Below are positions 22,583 to 35,005 of a stretch of DNA of 64,000 bases, in pieces (positions within the stretch are counted from its first letter, which is position 1; each line of letters opens with the position of its first letter). The notes under the pieces are model-generated. The model ran no database searches, had not been told where the DNA came from, and saw only the letters and a program-made list of their open reading frames with translations. Made by a program: the position numbers and the translations under genes. Source of the stretch: Taeniopygia guttata (lineage: Eukaryota > Chordata > Aves > Passeriformes > Estrildidae); the NCBI RefSeq assembly GCF_048771995.1, contig NC_133024.1:25064001-25128000 (forward strand). The letters run 5' to 3'.

Positions 22583-25500
22583 CCAATCCAAGCCTTTCTT
22601 CACCAAGACTCAGATGTCAGGAGCTTTTATGCAGAAGAACAGTCCCCTGCCTACCTCCATGAAGTGGTTTAGGATAGAGCAGTAACTAATGGTGCTCTGC
22701 TAAACCAAATAAGCTCACACTCTCAGGTCTGCTGATGCTGTCATTCTCTGATCCCAGTGTTTGGAGAACATTCCCAAGGGAATTATTCCACAGATTGGTG
22801 GTAGCTATAATCTCCATAGGTCATTTACAAAGCATGACATCTCTGAGTCCTTGGCTCCAGAAAAAATGAAACATCTGAGCTGGTTTTAGACTGTAAACAC
22901 TCTTGCTTGCTATAGTTTGCTTGTATTCTGGGTCCAGGTTTAAAGAAATAAAGTTAAACATTAGGCTGTCTTGAAGTCCTTTTCTGGTTTTCTCAGGTAA
23001 GGCCTCTCCACTGCTCACTTTCTCCAGAGTCTCTTAGAATGAGGACTTAGTTGTGAGTTGTCACCCTCTGTGTAGTGAGCATGAACTTCCTGACAACTGC
23101 TGCTCTGCAGTATTGAGCAGAAGCTAATGCAGTTTGATTCACCACTCACTTAGGGTTGACAGATGAACTGGCCAGTCTTTTTGTGGCAGTTAGGCTACTT
23201 TCATATCCAGCTGTCTGCCTCCTCCAACCAGCCACAAGTTATTGCCCGTGTGACAGAAAGTCTCAGCAGCTCCAGTTCATCATCTGGTGTCTCAGTGCTT
23301 TTAAGCTAATGCATCAAACTTTGCCATGGCAGGGCCACAGGAGGATGCACATTCCCATCTGGCAATTCTGCAAAGGGAGTAATGGGAGGAGGGTCACTAG
23401 GAAGTTCTTAAACTGCTACTGTGGGCCTCATCAAAGCTCATCTGTCGGAGCACTAGAGTGAATCAAGTTACTGGTAATTGAGATCAGTATCACTGCTCTG
23501 TGCCTGAGCAGACTGCAGCTTGCAGGGTATGGAGGCTCCAGCCAAGCCCTGGGTTCTTGGAGCCTTAGGTCCTAAAAGAAGTATTTTCTTTTTTTTTCCA
23601 TGGATTCAAGATTTCATGATCATATCCATATTTTATATGCTATAGCTGGAAAATCAGTATGCTGTTCATTCAGAGATTGTCGTCTCAAGGAAAATTACAA
23701 GATGGATCACAGAAGGAAGCAAATTATGGACTGCACCTAATAAATGGCCATTTACTAGGGCTGCAAAGACTCAGGAGATGGAGGGTCTTCTAAGGCTACA
23801 GCTTCACAAGCAAAATTAACATTGCTGCATAGAGCTCGACAAGTATATTCAGGGTCTTATGAAAATCCCTCAAGAGAAAAGAGATCTCTCTTTTTGTGAA
23901 ATGAGGGAGCATGGGCAGGTAGTTGGGGAGGAGAGAAAGATTAAAGGCTACCGGTTGGGTCAGGCAAAGCTTGGTTTTGTCCCTGTTCAGAAAGTTTGGA
24001 GGGGGGCTACTTTAAGGAATGTAGCCTGGGTCTGGAAGCATGCCTTCCCGAAAAGCTCAACCTGGCTTACGGTCCATTTGCAGGAAAGCAGGAGGTGGGT
24101 CTGCACCTGCTGTAAGAATAAAGCAGAGGCACCAGTGTGGCAGCTGGTTCTGATCCCTCTTATGGCTGCTTGGGCATTTCCCTGTGACATATCCCTATAA
24201 ACCCCAGAGGCATCCCAGAGCCTCAGCAGAGACTGAGACTTTGCCATGGTGCAGACACTGGTGCCGGGCTCCCCCTCACCAGCTGGACTGCTCTTCCAGC
24301 AGCCAGGAAAAGCAATCATTGGCAAAGGTAATGAGATGGAGTCAGGCACACTATGTAAATACTGTTTGGGCTACATTCATAATCCGACACCATGAGCCAC
24401 ATTTCCATGGGAGAGGCAGTCTGGTCCCCTTGGATAATTTTAATCATTTCTGACATGAAGACTTCTTCTCCTATTTCATGACTTATTTCCCCAGTATCAT
24501 TTAAATGTATTAAAACACTGTTAGTATAGAAAGTAGGCATCATGTTAGCATAATATCTAATCAGAACTAGTCTGCCTGTCCCCGCAGGGTTTATTTATTT
24601 ATTTATTTAGTGCCTGTTTGTGCTGTTTTCTTGTTAGATTGGAAAGCCCTTCCTTGACATACTCATTTGTTCTGCTGTGTAATAGAATAGGATCCTTCAG
24701 AGCTGCTGACATCTGCTTTATTTTGAGATCTGCAACTCTCAGCCCACAAAGCAACAATGATAATAATAACAGCGATAATAATAATCATAGTGCTAGGAAG
24801 CCTGAGAAGTGAAGTTAAGCATGAAGAGGAGAAGACAAAAAAATGGATGAGGAAAAGAATGGGCTGGCAAAGAATGTTTCGATCACTGGGAGTGTATTTT
24901 TATCGGCCCTGATTCTCCACTGAGTCACTCATGCTTTAAGATTGTACCGCCCTGTGGACTGCAATTAATTTCTTTGTGACTTGCAATATTGCAAGGGAGA
25001 GGGGATCAGGCACCATGGTGTGTGTGATCAGGACACTTGTTCATGGGTATATTCAGCTCTGCTCTCACTCGAGTACATTGCTTTGATTTCTCAATGGCAT
25101 TGCAGTATTGATTTTGAAGGGAATTAGTTTCTTCAGAGCTCCTGAAGATCTGGCCACTGTGATTTCTCAGGGACTTAGTCAGCCTCCTCCCCCACAACTT
25201 CATCCTCACATGTCATAGCTGAAATAATTGGCATTGCACTATATCAAACTGGCAGGATGAAGTCCTGAAGGCTGGGGGGAATCAAATCCAGAGCAAGCCT
25301 TGACAAAAAGCTGCATGAGGAAGAGAGTTGTTGGGCTAAGCACTGTCTGAAATAGGCCTGGTAGCCATGATGGTCCACTCTAGGTTACCTTGTCTGAATC
25401 CTGCTCTGTATAGAGCTTTGTACTAAGGAGAGGAGATTGTACTGCAAAGAGGCAAATGGTAAGAAAAGGTATGAAAAGGAAGGAAAGAAGAAAGGAGTAG

Positions 25501-26592
25501 GAAAAGAGGAAGGAAAAATTGCTTAAAAAAAAAAAAAAAGAAAAAATGCAAAAATAAAAAATATTCTTAGCAGTAAGATCAGGTCATGTTGAGCTTTGAG
25601 CATCCTTAAAGGTGGTGAACTTATTTGAGTGTGTTAATCTAAGTGGCTGCCACATCATCCCCTAATGTACATTATTCACACTTAGGAATCCTGCATGATT
25701 TTTTACTTCAGATGGAAACAAAACTTAGGACTTGTGGTATTGAAAAGTTAGGTTCTAAAGACAAGTTTCAAGGCTGATCTCAATAGTTGTGTCTAGTCAA
25801 TAGGAAGACAAATTTATTGCTTGAAATTGGTGAATTTACGTCGTCCTGAGAAGCTGAGAACAAGTAGCTCTATTGCTCTTTAGCTTAAGGCCTTCTGTAG
25901 TAAAAACAGGGTGGATGAGCAAGTACAGAGACCTAAAGAAGTCTAAATAGCTTTATTAACAAAGGCACAAAACCATCCAGGCCCAGAAGCAAAACTCAGG
26001 CTCCAGCATTTGTTGCCCTCCACCTTTTGAAGGACAGTTTGGGCTGAAGACTCTCACTAATAATGGTTTTACCAAGTCCCACTTCTTCCAGCCCGGGGCT
26101 TGGGTGTCCTCAGTTCCCCCAGTGCACACTATTACTAGCACAGGTGGTTTTATTTTTTACACCAGACATAGGTGTGACATCTTGCAAATATTGGTAGGAT
26201 CACCCTTCTGCTGAGTTCCTTATGAATATGACATGCAGGCATAAGATAAAACAAGATAGGAAGTGGGTTTATAAAACTAGAGATGGAAAAGATTTATGAG
26301 GTCCCGTCTGCTCCCTTTTTCTTCTGTAATATGCTTATAATGGATTGTACCTCTCTTACTGTTTTGCCCAGTTTTAAATACTCTAGCCACAGGATTTCTG
26401 TGTCCCATGGAAGGCTTTTCCATCTACCAGCAGCCCTCATATGCTCAGAAGGTGCTTCAGGGGACCTTTTCCAGCTCTTCACCCTGTGTCAGACTCACAG
26501 AGGATATGCATGTTCTACAGATTATCTGATTTGCCACTGTTTGAGCTACATCAACCTCTGGCATCCTTCAGACACTTAGAAGCATTTTAGTA
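22583..26592. other. Intergenic DNA, no gene recognised
   Basis: No gene is supported. A short (TTTA)5 run lies at about 24590-24609. A homopurine stretch lies at about 25470-25510, followed by A-rich sequence to 25560. The 24860-25000 part has CpGs and a TAATT core and might be regulatory, but the signal is weak. Confidence 0.55.
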
Positions 26593-26686
26593 CCATTCCA
26601 TTCCATTCCATTCCATTCCATTCCATTCCATTCCATTCCATTCCATTCCATTCCATTCCATTCCATTCCATTCCATTCCATTCCAT
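26593..26686. repeat. (CCATT)n pentanucleotide array
   Basis: About 19 perfect pentamer units in 94 bases. The unit is the same as in human satellite II/III and in many vertebrate pentamer microsatellites. No flanking element body was seen. Confidence 0.97.
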
Positions 26687-29600
26687 GTGAAAATTTTATT
26701 TCAGAAGCACTACCAGAAATGGTTTTCCCAGGAATCTAATGGATTCTTACACTTCTCATGAGTGACACTGTGCCACCAAGCTGTATGGACCAGCAGAGTC
26801 CTTCACTGGGATCAGACTGTGCTCACCACTCTTTCACACATAATGATTCAGGCCTGTTGGAGTGGCCACAGGCTCGCTGGCAGCCTCTGTCTTTACAGGT
26901 CCAGATCACATTTTCCTTCTGCTATGTCCTGTATGCCTTCTTGTTTTGCTTCTTTAATGTAGTCCCACAGTACTTTCCTTTCTCTTGTGAATAATCACTG
27001 TCTCTGCTCCCCACTGGTTGCTGCCAAGAGCTGCTTGCCCCATGCTCTTTCCTCAAAATAGAACTGTTCTTCCCAAATTTCATAAGGGTTATTTCTATTG
27101 TTCTTCAGTTTCTCCGTGTAGTTTGCTCTTGTGTCTGTGTAAGTCAGGCATTTACAATTAGTTCACTGCAGGCAAAAAGGCCCTTTTGGAGATGTTTAAA
27201 TTGTATCTGTGCTTGTACTCCTTACTGAAGCAATGATTTTGAGTTTGAGAGCCAGAGGATGAAGTAATAATACTTTTCTTGCCCTGTTGGTTAAATAAGA
27301 CTTAGAAAAGCTCTGAGAAATTTGAATATGCCAGTGGTTCTTGGCATTGGAGAGGCTGGAGTGGGCCTCAGTCTCTTGAGGCAGGTGGGCTAAATGTGCA
27401 AGCAGAAAATGAGCTGTAAGATCAGGATGCAAATTTATGGCAAAACATTGAGTTCAGCTGAAATGAAAAAAAGAAAAAAGAAAAACGAAAAAAGAAATAA
27501 AAGTGGAAAGTATACTACCTCCATTGAAGGGAGGAGAAGGCTTATGGCTTGGCTGGCTGATAGAACTCTTGGAAATGCGGGCAGGTGATAACAGGCTGTA
27601 GGGAAGTACTTTCTTGTGAGAGAAATCGGCTACCTTTCCCAGTTTAACCAATGGGAAAATATTATCTAAAGAGCAAGAACAGAGAGCTCTGTTTGATAAG
27701 GGCCATAATGAGTGTCATTTCAAGAAGAATCCTCACAAGCACTGTTAATTACCTATCCAAGCAAAGTGGCTCATATTTTTATATCTGAGTGAATAAAATT
27801 AATCTCAGATCTTAATATCTAAATAAAAGTGTCATTTATCTCCCACAGCAGCTAAGGCTAGAGAATTTATGGATGTACAGGAGCTCTGAATATAAGGCCC
27901 TGTTTGTTTCAGTGTGTCTTTATTTTAAGGAACTTAACTATGGTCACCCAAACCAAGATGTTCTGTGCTCTGTTCCTATGGATATGATCATGTAATCCAC
28001 AGCAATTTAGCCAAAACAGACAAATCAACTACTCAGAATTTCTCTCAGACACCAAACATGCCAGTTTTCTTGTACTCCTGTGTCACCTCATTATGGGATA
28101 TTGATTTCCATTACTGTGTATTTCAGAAAATTCCCTCTGTAATGCTCTGGTGATTTGCTCCAAACAGGGCACCTCAATAATCTTTTGGCAGGCAGGAGAA
28201 ACTGTCAAGCAAAACCCTGTCTACCCAACAGACCAAATTCAGCCCACTGCCCAGTTCCTGTTCCTCTTGCAAAATCTCTGAGGTGGAATTGAGCCAGTTT
28301 TCATATTTGTTCACAAATCAAGTGAGATTCAGGATCATTTGCTTAAAAATTCTGTATCACATGTTGCCACCTCTCGGTGTGATTTCCCAGTGAGAAAACA
28401 CTGCAGTAATAATGCTGCCCTCCAGCCCTGAAGATAACAAATACCCAGTTCTGCTGGGAGATAGATGCATTGGTAATTAGCAAATGTTTGAACATACTGC
28501 ACCTTGCCAGCTTATACCCAACCTGATGCTACGCTTCCCATTTATGTTTTACATCTATCCTTGCTGCTGGTGAGGAGCCCTTAAGCATCTCTTACTGTAC
28601 GATCAATGTCAGTAAAGCCATGGTACTTCTCTTAAGCTACATCAGTTGACACAATATGGGAGAGGTAGTGGAAAGCTAGGAAGTTTGATATGAGCTCCTG
28701 GTGGACTCTTAACAGAACCAGAACCATCAATTCTGTCATAGGTTTTGGACTTGTTATCCTAGAAAAAAATGTCATGGGAGCTGGCCATGAGTACCAAACT
28801 TGTTTAAACACCAAATACTATTCAAACTCTTGCAGGAGAACAGGAAGACTGAAAATTAGACAGAGACACTGATGTTTAGGAGGGTTGTCATTCTGGTCAT
28901 GTAAGGTCATAGAACATTCTGCTATTCTATTCTGTAAATACAACAAATTTTATCTGAAACAATACTCGCCTTTAGTCATGACACTGCTCTAACAGTCCTG
29001 GAACTCAGCTCTTCCTGCATGTGTGATCCAGTTTCTGTTCATTTCAACAATCACACACATGATAGCTGGACTCTTAGCCTTCTTGGGGCAGTTTTGTCCC
29101 TCAGCTAGTGACACTAATCCAGTGTCACTGCCTTACACTCAGAGAGATGCAGTACACTCCTGGTGAATGACTAAGGTTCAGAGGAATAACTAGTGTGGTC
29201 AGGGGGATTACATTAACCTTATCAGACTGCTATGAGATGACTTGCTATGTTGCCTTTTCAGTTTCTTCATTGCAAATCAGAGCAACTTTATTGTTGTAGA
29301 AATATTCCGTGTGACTTCTCACAGGGGTGGCTGAGAATAGGAGATGACTTTGTGCCTTCATCTTCCTTGAAGGCATCTAGAAAAAAATACTTTCAGAGCT
29401 GTAGTTCACCATCACCAGCATCTTCTTGGCTTTCTGATTTGCTTCCTTTCTATGCTTCCTTGAGGATAGGTAAATAAAACTTTCTTTTAAAAGGACATAT
29501 TTGGAGAAGAAACCAGGAAATCTGACATTTCTGAAAATAAGGATTTGGGCTGCAGGCCATCTTCAGGATTTGCAGAACAGCTCTCTGAATTTGCTAATGC

Positions 29601-31349
29601 TCATGGCTGTTTTTCTTCAATTAAGTTTGGACTGTTGTGTCAACTAGAGTAAAGGTCAATCTATGAAGTAACGCTAGATATCAGTGAGGTCAATATCCTG
29701 TTTTGAATGCCCTACAAAACTCCAGGAAAGAGAGATCATGCATATGACTAATCTTTATGGAGCATGAATACAGATCTGGTCCTCTCTACTCACTACTTAA
29801 AGTAGATGCAGATTAACACCTTCTTGAGAGCTGGTCTCAAAGAAGCCCCACTTCAGACAACCATCAGTCCCCTGCCCTTTTCCTGCCTCCTCCAACATCA
29901 GACATGTACCATATTTAGGAAAGGATGATTGTCATTTCGCTATTTAAACTAGACATGGTTAACTTCAGGTGCTGGCAGTTACCAAATTTTCAAGTTGTCC
30001 AGTGTTCCTGAGAGCAATTTGCGAGGTCACCTGAGTCCCCATGTTTTGAACATGAGCCATTTTCCTCACCTGACAATGTCCTCACAATGAAGGTATCATC
30101 CTTGCTATTCTTGACAAGCATCCTGGGAAGGGATCCCTAGGGACCAACTCCCATTTGCTGAGATGTGAATTCATGTGTGTCTGTAAAAGAATGATAGAAG
30201 GGATAAAGATGAGCTATTTAGCAGGAGTCTTGGTGCCATTGACACACCTGGAGTGGGATTTTTCTCTGTTAACTTCTTATGTCCCCACTTCATCTGAGAT
30301 AGCTCCTCCCAGCTCCCTTTACACTTGCTGGAGAAAAGAAGACACAATGATGATGTGACACGTCTTGCCTATTTTGGATGTTGGTGGTAGAGGGAGGTGA
30401 AATACTCACCAGAAGGACCTGTTTCTCTCCAGTAAGAGTAGTTCAGACTGATGACTGGAGCTGCTCAGCACTGATTGCATAAATCCCACCCCCAGCTTCC
30501 AACAGAGGCCCATGCAAATCAGGTACATAGGTCTGGCTTTCTCCTGAGCTGAGATTCTGCACCTTGCACCTCCACACTGGGCCTATTCATTTTCAAATTT
30601 TTTCAAATCAGTTCATACTGAAAAGGAATTTCCATTTCTTCTACAAGTGACAGCAGCAGAAAAATGGACACCCTTGCTATAAGATTTCAGAGAGACTCTA
30701 ACCTGTCTCATTTTGGCATCTCCCTACCAAACTTATGGTACAAACACCAATTTTTTTTTGAGACGCTGTTGGGATCTTAATTGAATCCTTTGTCCTAAAA
30801 TTCCAAGACCCCTTTGTGATTTCTTTGGTTATTTGGCATTTCCACAGGGGCCTTGGAGAGACCCAGTTTTTGTAAGCGCTGTACAGACATACAAGAGTTC
30901 CTGCTGTGAAGGATTTCAGCAGCTTTGCTTCTGCCAGTCACCTCCAGGCTAGTGAGAATCTCCAGACAATGCAGAGGTCCTCAGAGGTAAGCTGCAGGTG
31001 AAGCAGCTCCTCTGGCTCCATCTCTCACATCCCCATAGGATGTCCAGAGGGTAGCTGCAATCCTCTTGGTAGCATAGAGCTGGTGCTGGAGTTCTCAGAT
31101 TGTACCCACTCTGGCCTGGGGAGGGGTGAGAAACTCTGATTTCTGTTTAGAGCCCTTCTCACATCCTTACAGTGAGACCTTGTTTGGCCTGAATGACTGT
31201 GAGGAGGGGTCAGCTGTTGCAGGGGCAGAAGCGCGCAACGGCACATCACCGTATTTCTGTGGGCTTTCCCTTGGATTTGACCTGGTGTTTTTATACTTCT
31301 CTCTCAGCATCAATCTCCACCCTCAGAATAAGACAGACTTGCAGGCAGT
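26687..31349. other. Intergenic DNA, no gene recognised
   Basis: No gene signals. There is a purine-rich A/G run at about 27463-27505, and an AT-rich stretch with TTAATTA-like cores at about 27740-27840 that could be a homeobox-bound element but lacks further support. Confidence 0.55.
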
Positions 31350-31780
31350 GTAAATGATTGCTGCTCCACCCAAGGCAGTCCCCCAGAAATCACAGCAGCT
31401 GCGGACCCTCTTTTCACCTCTCCCTCTTTCCTTTCTTTCTCCTGATCTCTTCACTTCTTTGTCTCCCTCCTCCCCACTTTTTCTCTCTTTGTTTTTTTTC
31501 CCCTGTTCCCTCATGATCTCCCTCTGCCTGTGTCTCGCAGTCCCTCTCCCCGGCTCGCTCTCTCTGGAGACAGGTCTAGTGGCCTGGTTGCCATCTGCTG
31601 CCTGGGTTGTTTTTTGTGTGAGTGCGTGCGCCTATGCGCGCGCGCGGGTGCACGTGGGGCTTTTTTTATGAGGTTGAGATCAGATGGCATCTAATCGATC
31701 GTCATGGTCTCCATGGTTACCTGGGTGACAGAGTAGTTGGGAGAGACACATACTCCAGCCTGGGGCTGTCAGACCATTCC
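31350..31780. promoter_or_regulatory. Candidate enhancer with E-boxes, RFX-like sites and a Z-DNA-prone tract
   Basis: A block with CpGs in an otherwise CpG-poor desert. It contains an E-box CAGCTG at 31396-31401 followed by CGGACC, close to the known HEN1 (NHLH1) site half. A long C/T-rich run lies at about 31410-31505, and E-boxes CATCTG (31592-31597) and CAGATG (31681-31686). There is an RFX-type half site GTTGCC (31587-31592) and an X-box-like palindrome GTCTCCATGGTTACC (31707-31721). An alternating GC run (about 31633-31646) sits inside a longer purine-pyrimidine stretch. Part of it is an A-rich border (about 31785-31850) on the right. No coding frame fits. Regulatory role is inferred. 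Confidence 0.4.
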
Positions 31781-34700
31781 TGAGAGAAATAATAAAAAAA
31801 AATTTAAAAAAAGGGAAAAAAAAAAGAATAAAAGAAAGAATAAAAATCAAAGCTCTTCCATCACATTTTACGCATTTACATCTTCCTTAGATCCAGGAAA
31901 ACGTAGCCTGCACTTCTGTTTTACATCGTCACCCTTTGACTTGGCTCGAGGAGGAACAAAGCAGACTTGTTTTTCTTTCTGCATGGCACAGGCACAAAAG
32001 TGAACCACATCTTTGGGAGAAGCTTCCCTTTCCCCTTCTGCTTCTCTGAAAGGTTTGAATTTTTACCTTTTTTTATCCCCCCCCAGTCACTGTTGTAACC
32101 ATAATGATTATTTTTATTCTTTTAAATTGGTTAGTCTTTTGAATTGACTAAAGGCAATTTCCCAGGTATTCCGAGAAAAGAATTACAGTTTATTAGTATG
32201 AGCAGTATCTTTTTCTCCCTGGCCTCAGCCCCTAACACTAGACCATCTTCAGCTCTTTTTGTAAAAGATCAATCAATCTATTTATTATTTTATGTTTGGA
32301 AGCAAGTGGAGTGTGATCCTAAGGATGAATTATGGAATTAGGTGAGTTTATTGTCTTTAAAAGCAGATTGAGCTGGGCATGGCAACATCTCTGACCATGG
32401 CAATTAGTGTGTCAGGAGCACGGGAACTAAAACCACACAGTGTACAATATGAAGCTGCATGAATCAGGGGAGGAGAAGGATACTGCTGCATTTCAAGCAA
32501 TCCCATTGTGGCAGACACTCCTCAATAATCCAAGAATTTCACAAAGTTTGCCTATAGTGCACCACACAGGTACACCCTGTCTCATTCCCTGACAGCCATA
32601 TTCTGCCTGGTCCAACACAAATTTGTGCTTGATTTGACCTCAGCACGGCCCCCAAAAGGCAATCAGGTCACATCTTCTGTTGTCTGGCGGCAGCCAAGGC
32701 TTTATTGCTCATCAAAGCTCACCCATTACAGTGCTGGGGCAGCTGCTGCCTGGCCATGTTCCTGCTCATGGTAGCACACAGGGCTTTGGAAATGGCAAAT
32801 TATAAATACAGGCAAAGGGAGATGATAGCAGCAATGAGCATGGCTGTGATGGGCTGAGAGGACGGTGACCCATCAGAGTTCTCCAGTGATCCTGAAGTGC
32901 TAACTTAATGCTGATAACTATGAAATGCATCAGATCAGAGCACCTCTGGACAAACAAAGATTTGAGAGCTGGATATGCATGTACTTTTCTCTTCCCCAGT
33001 TTTGAATTAAACTGATTTTTAGTTGAAGCCTGTGGTCTTCCTTTGCTTTTTTGCCTTCCTGGTAGAAGCACAAGGTGCCCAATTTGGGTCGCTCAGTTCA
33101 GGCTGCAGATAGGCACTGAGAGTGGTATTAAGTTGTCTAAGGGGTGTCATTGCAGGTGACATCCTATCCAGTGAGCATGCACCACCCCCAAAAGGCACAG
33201 GTCTTAAACTGTGCTTATGAGTGATCTGCCAAACTCCTTTGTTTAAAAAAAAATCCATGATCATGCCTCTTTGAATCCTGATTCTGCTCCCTCCCAGCAG
33301 CATAACATCCCTGCTTATAACCAGCAGGGTGGGAAATCCTCTGCTCTTCAATATTCCCTAATGTTAAATAACATGGGCCTCCTAGATTTTCATACTGTAC
33401 AAACACAAACTAATTAAAGTCGTACAAATACATCCTAGGCAGAGAATGAGAATCCGCTCACTTGAGGGAAGACTGCTGGCTTCCATATCCCAGGGAAAGC
33501 TCCCTCACAGTTTACATTGTTCTTTTTGCAAGGGATAATTTATGGTAAAGCTAGTTTCCACTGAAACAGCAGACGTGCACAGAGAGGGGAAAAAAATGTA
33601 AACACAACAGCATCTTTGTGAATGCAGTAAGGTGCTGGTGCCTGCCTCTGCATGCTCCATAATATATTAATACACACTGGCTGGCCAATCCCACTGGAGC
33701 ATTCAATCATGCCACATTATAATAGAATTTAATGGAGTTGACAGCTAAGACCTAGTTGCTGGAGACATGTGAAAGACCTTTGCAATGAGGATAACAATTA
33801 ATAAAGGAAAGTGCCATAGATTTTTGGAGAACCTCATAAAAAAGTAAAATATCGACATTGATCACGGCATGCAAGGATATTAGACACGTAAATCGAGCTA
33901 TTGCCTTTATTTATTTATTTGCACATCTTTAATATTATAGGCACAGGTTTCCCCAAGGCCAAAATGCAATTTCTCTCTCCATTTCTCAGCAGGAGCTTTT
34001 CATCTCCCTATTCACCAGGTTTTGAATTGCACATTTAATAAGCGATAAAGAATTCCTGTCTCTTTTCCTTGGGCTTTCAGCCCACAGTTTTTCCCTCCCT
34101 TCTGTCTTGTGATGGAAACAACAATCCCCTTTACCTGGCAGTAGGTTGTTTGGGGATGTGGGGGCGGTGTAAAAGGGGACCTGGAGCCCACAGGGAGTGT
34201 CTGGACTTCACTGTCTGCTGATGTGCTTTGTATGCCAGGTTGCACTGGGTATGCTAAAGAGGGCATGGGATCAACATAAAAAGAGGGAGAAAGAGTCTAC
34301 AACACTGTAAACCAGCATTTCCCTGTCTGCCTCCCCAGAAATTTTTGGTAAGAGGAATAGCTTATGTCTTCACTGCCTTCATCCCTGTCTGGGGAGAGAC
34401 ACTCATCACCCTTCATGGGATACTGTAGTCATTTTAAAGAATCAATCCTGTGGGTAAACTGCACCTATCTCAATCCTCTCCCTGATGGAGGTGGCAAAAA
34501 TTTCATCAGCCTGCAGCTGGGAGCATTGCTGGGCTCCCCAGGCTCAAATCTCTCTGGATTTTCTTGGCTGTGCTCAGTTAACACACTCCTGAATCAGGGC
34601 TGCCTCCTTGCCTCGGAGAAGTCCTGAACAGCATTTCCAAGAGTATTTAGGTGTGCATTGGTACCTGGTGGGATATTTAGAAACACACAGGCTCCTCACT

Positions 34701-34904
34701 GCCCAGAGGCGCTGCCCAAGCTCACAGTCCCTGCATCTGTAAATGCCCATGTAGCACTAGAGAGCTTCCCTCAAAGAATGACAGGCTTCAGCTCCTCCTG
34801 GCTTCAACTTTACACCGCTACAAGCCCACTTACCTCATTGGGCTTCCTCTCAACCTCCCCTGATGCACACCAAGGACAGGATCAGCCCCAAATGAACCCA
34901 AGTT
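31781..34904. other. Intergenic DNA, no gene recognised
   Basis: A-rich low-complexity sequence at about 31785-31850, then ordinary non-coding sequence. The 33640-33925 part is AT-rich with homeobox-like ATTAAT cores, a few CpGs and a TTTATTTATTTATTT run (about 33908-33921), and might be a conserved element, but this is only a compositional impression. Confidence 0.5.
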
Positions 34905-35005
34905 TCTGGTAAGGCAAAGGTCCAGCTTTGTTAAGTTAGAGTCAGTGAGATCCTTGTGGGATCCTTCCAACTCATGATTGTTTCATATGGTTCTATGATT
35001 CTACA
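34905..35005 (+). mobile_element. Short CR1 LINE 3' terminal fragment
   Basis: About 100 bases ending in 'gatccttccaactcatgatt' and 'ggttctatgattctac', the signature of a CR1 3' tail ('cccttccaactcag ... ttctatgattctatg'). The left end is uncertain. Confidence 0.65.

Noticed and set aside
28900-28935. tcatagaacattctgctattctattc, resembling a CR1 terminal repeat
   Set aside because: Neither flank continues into CR1 sequence.
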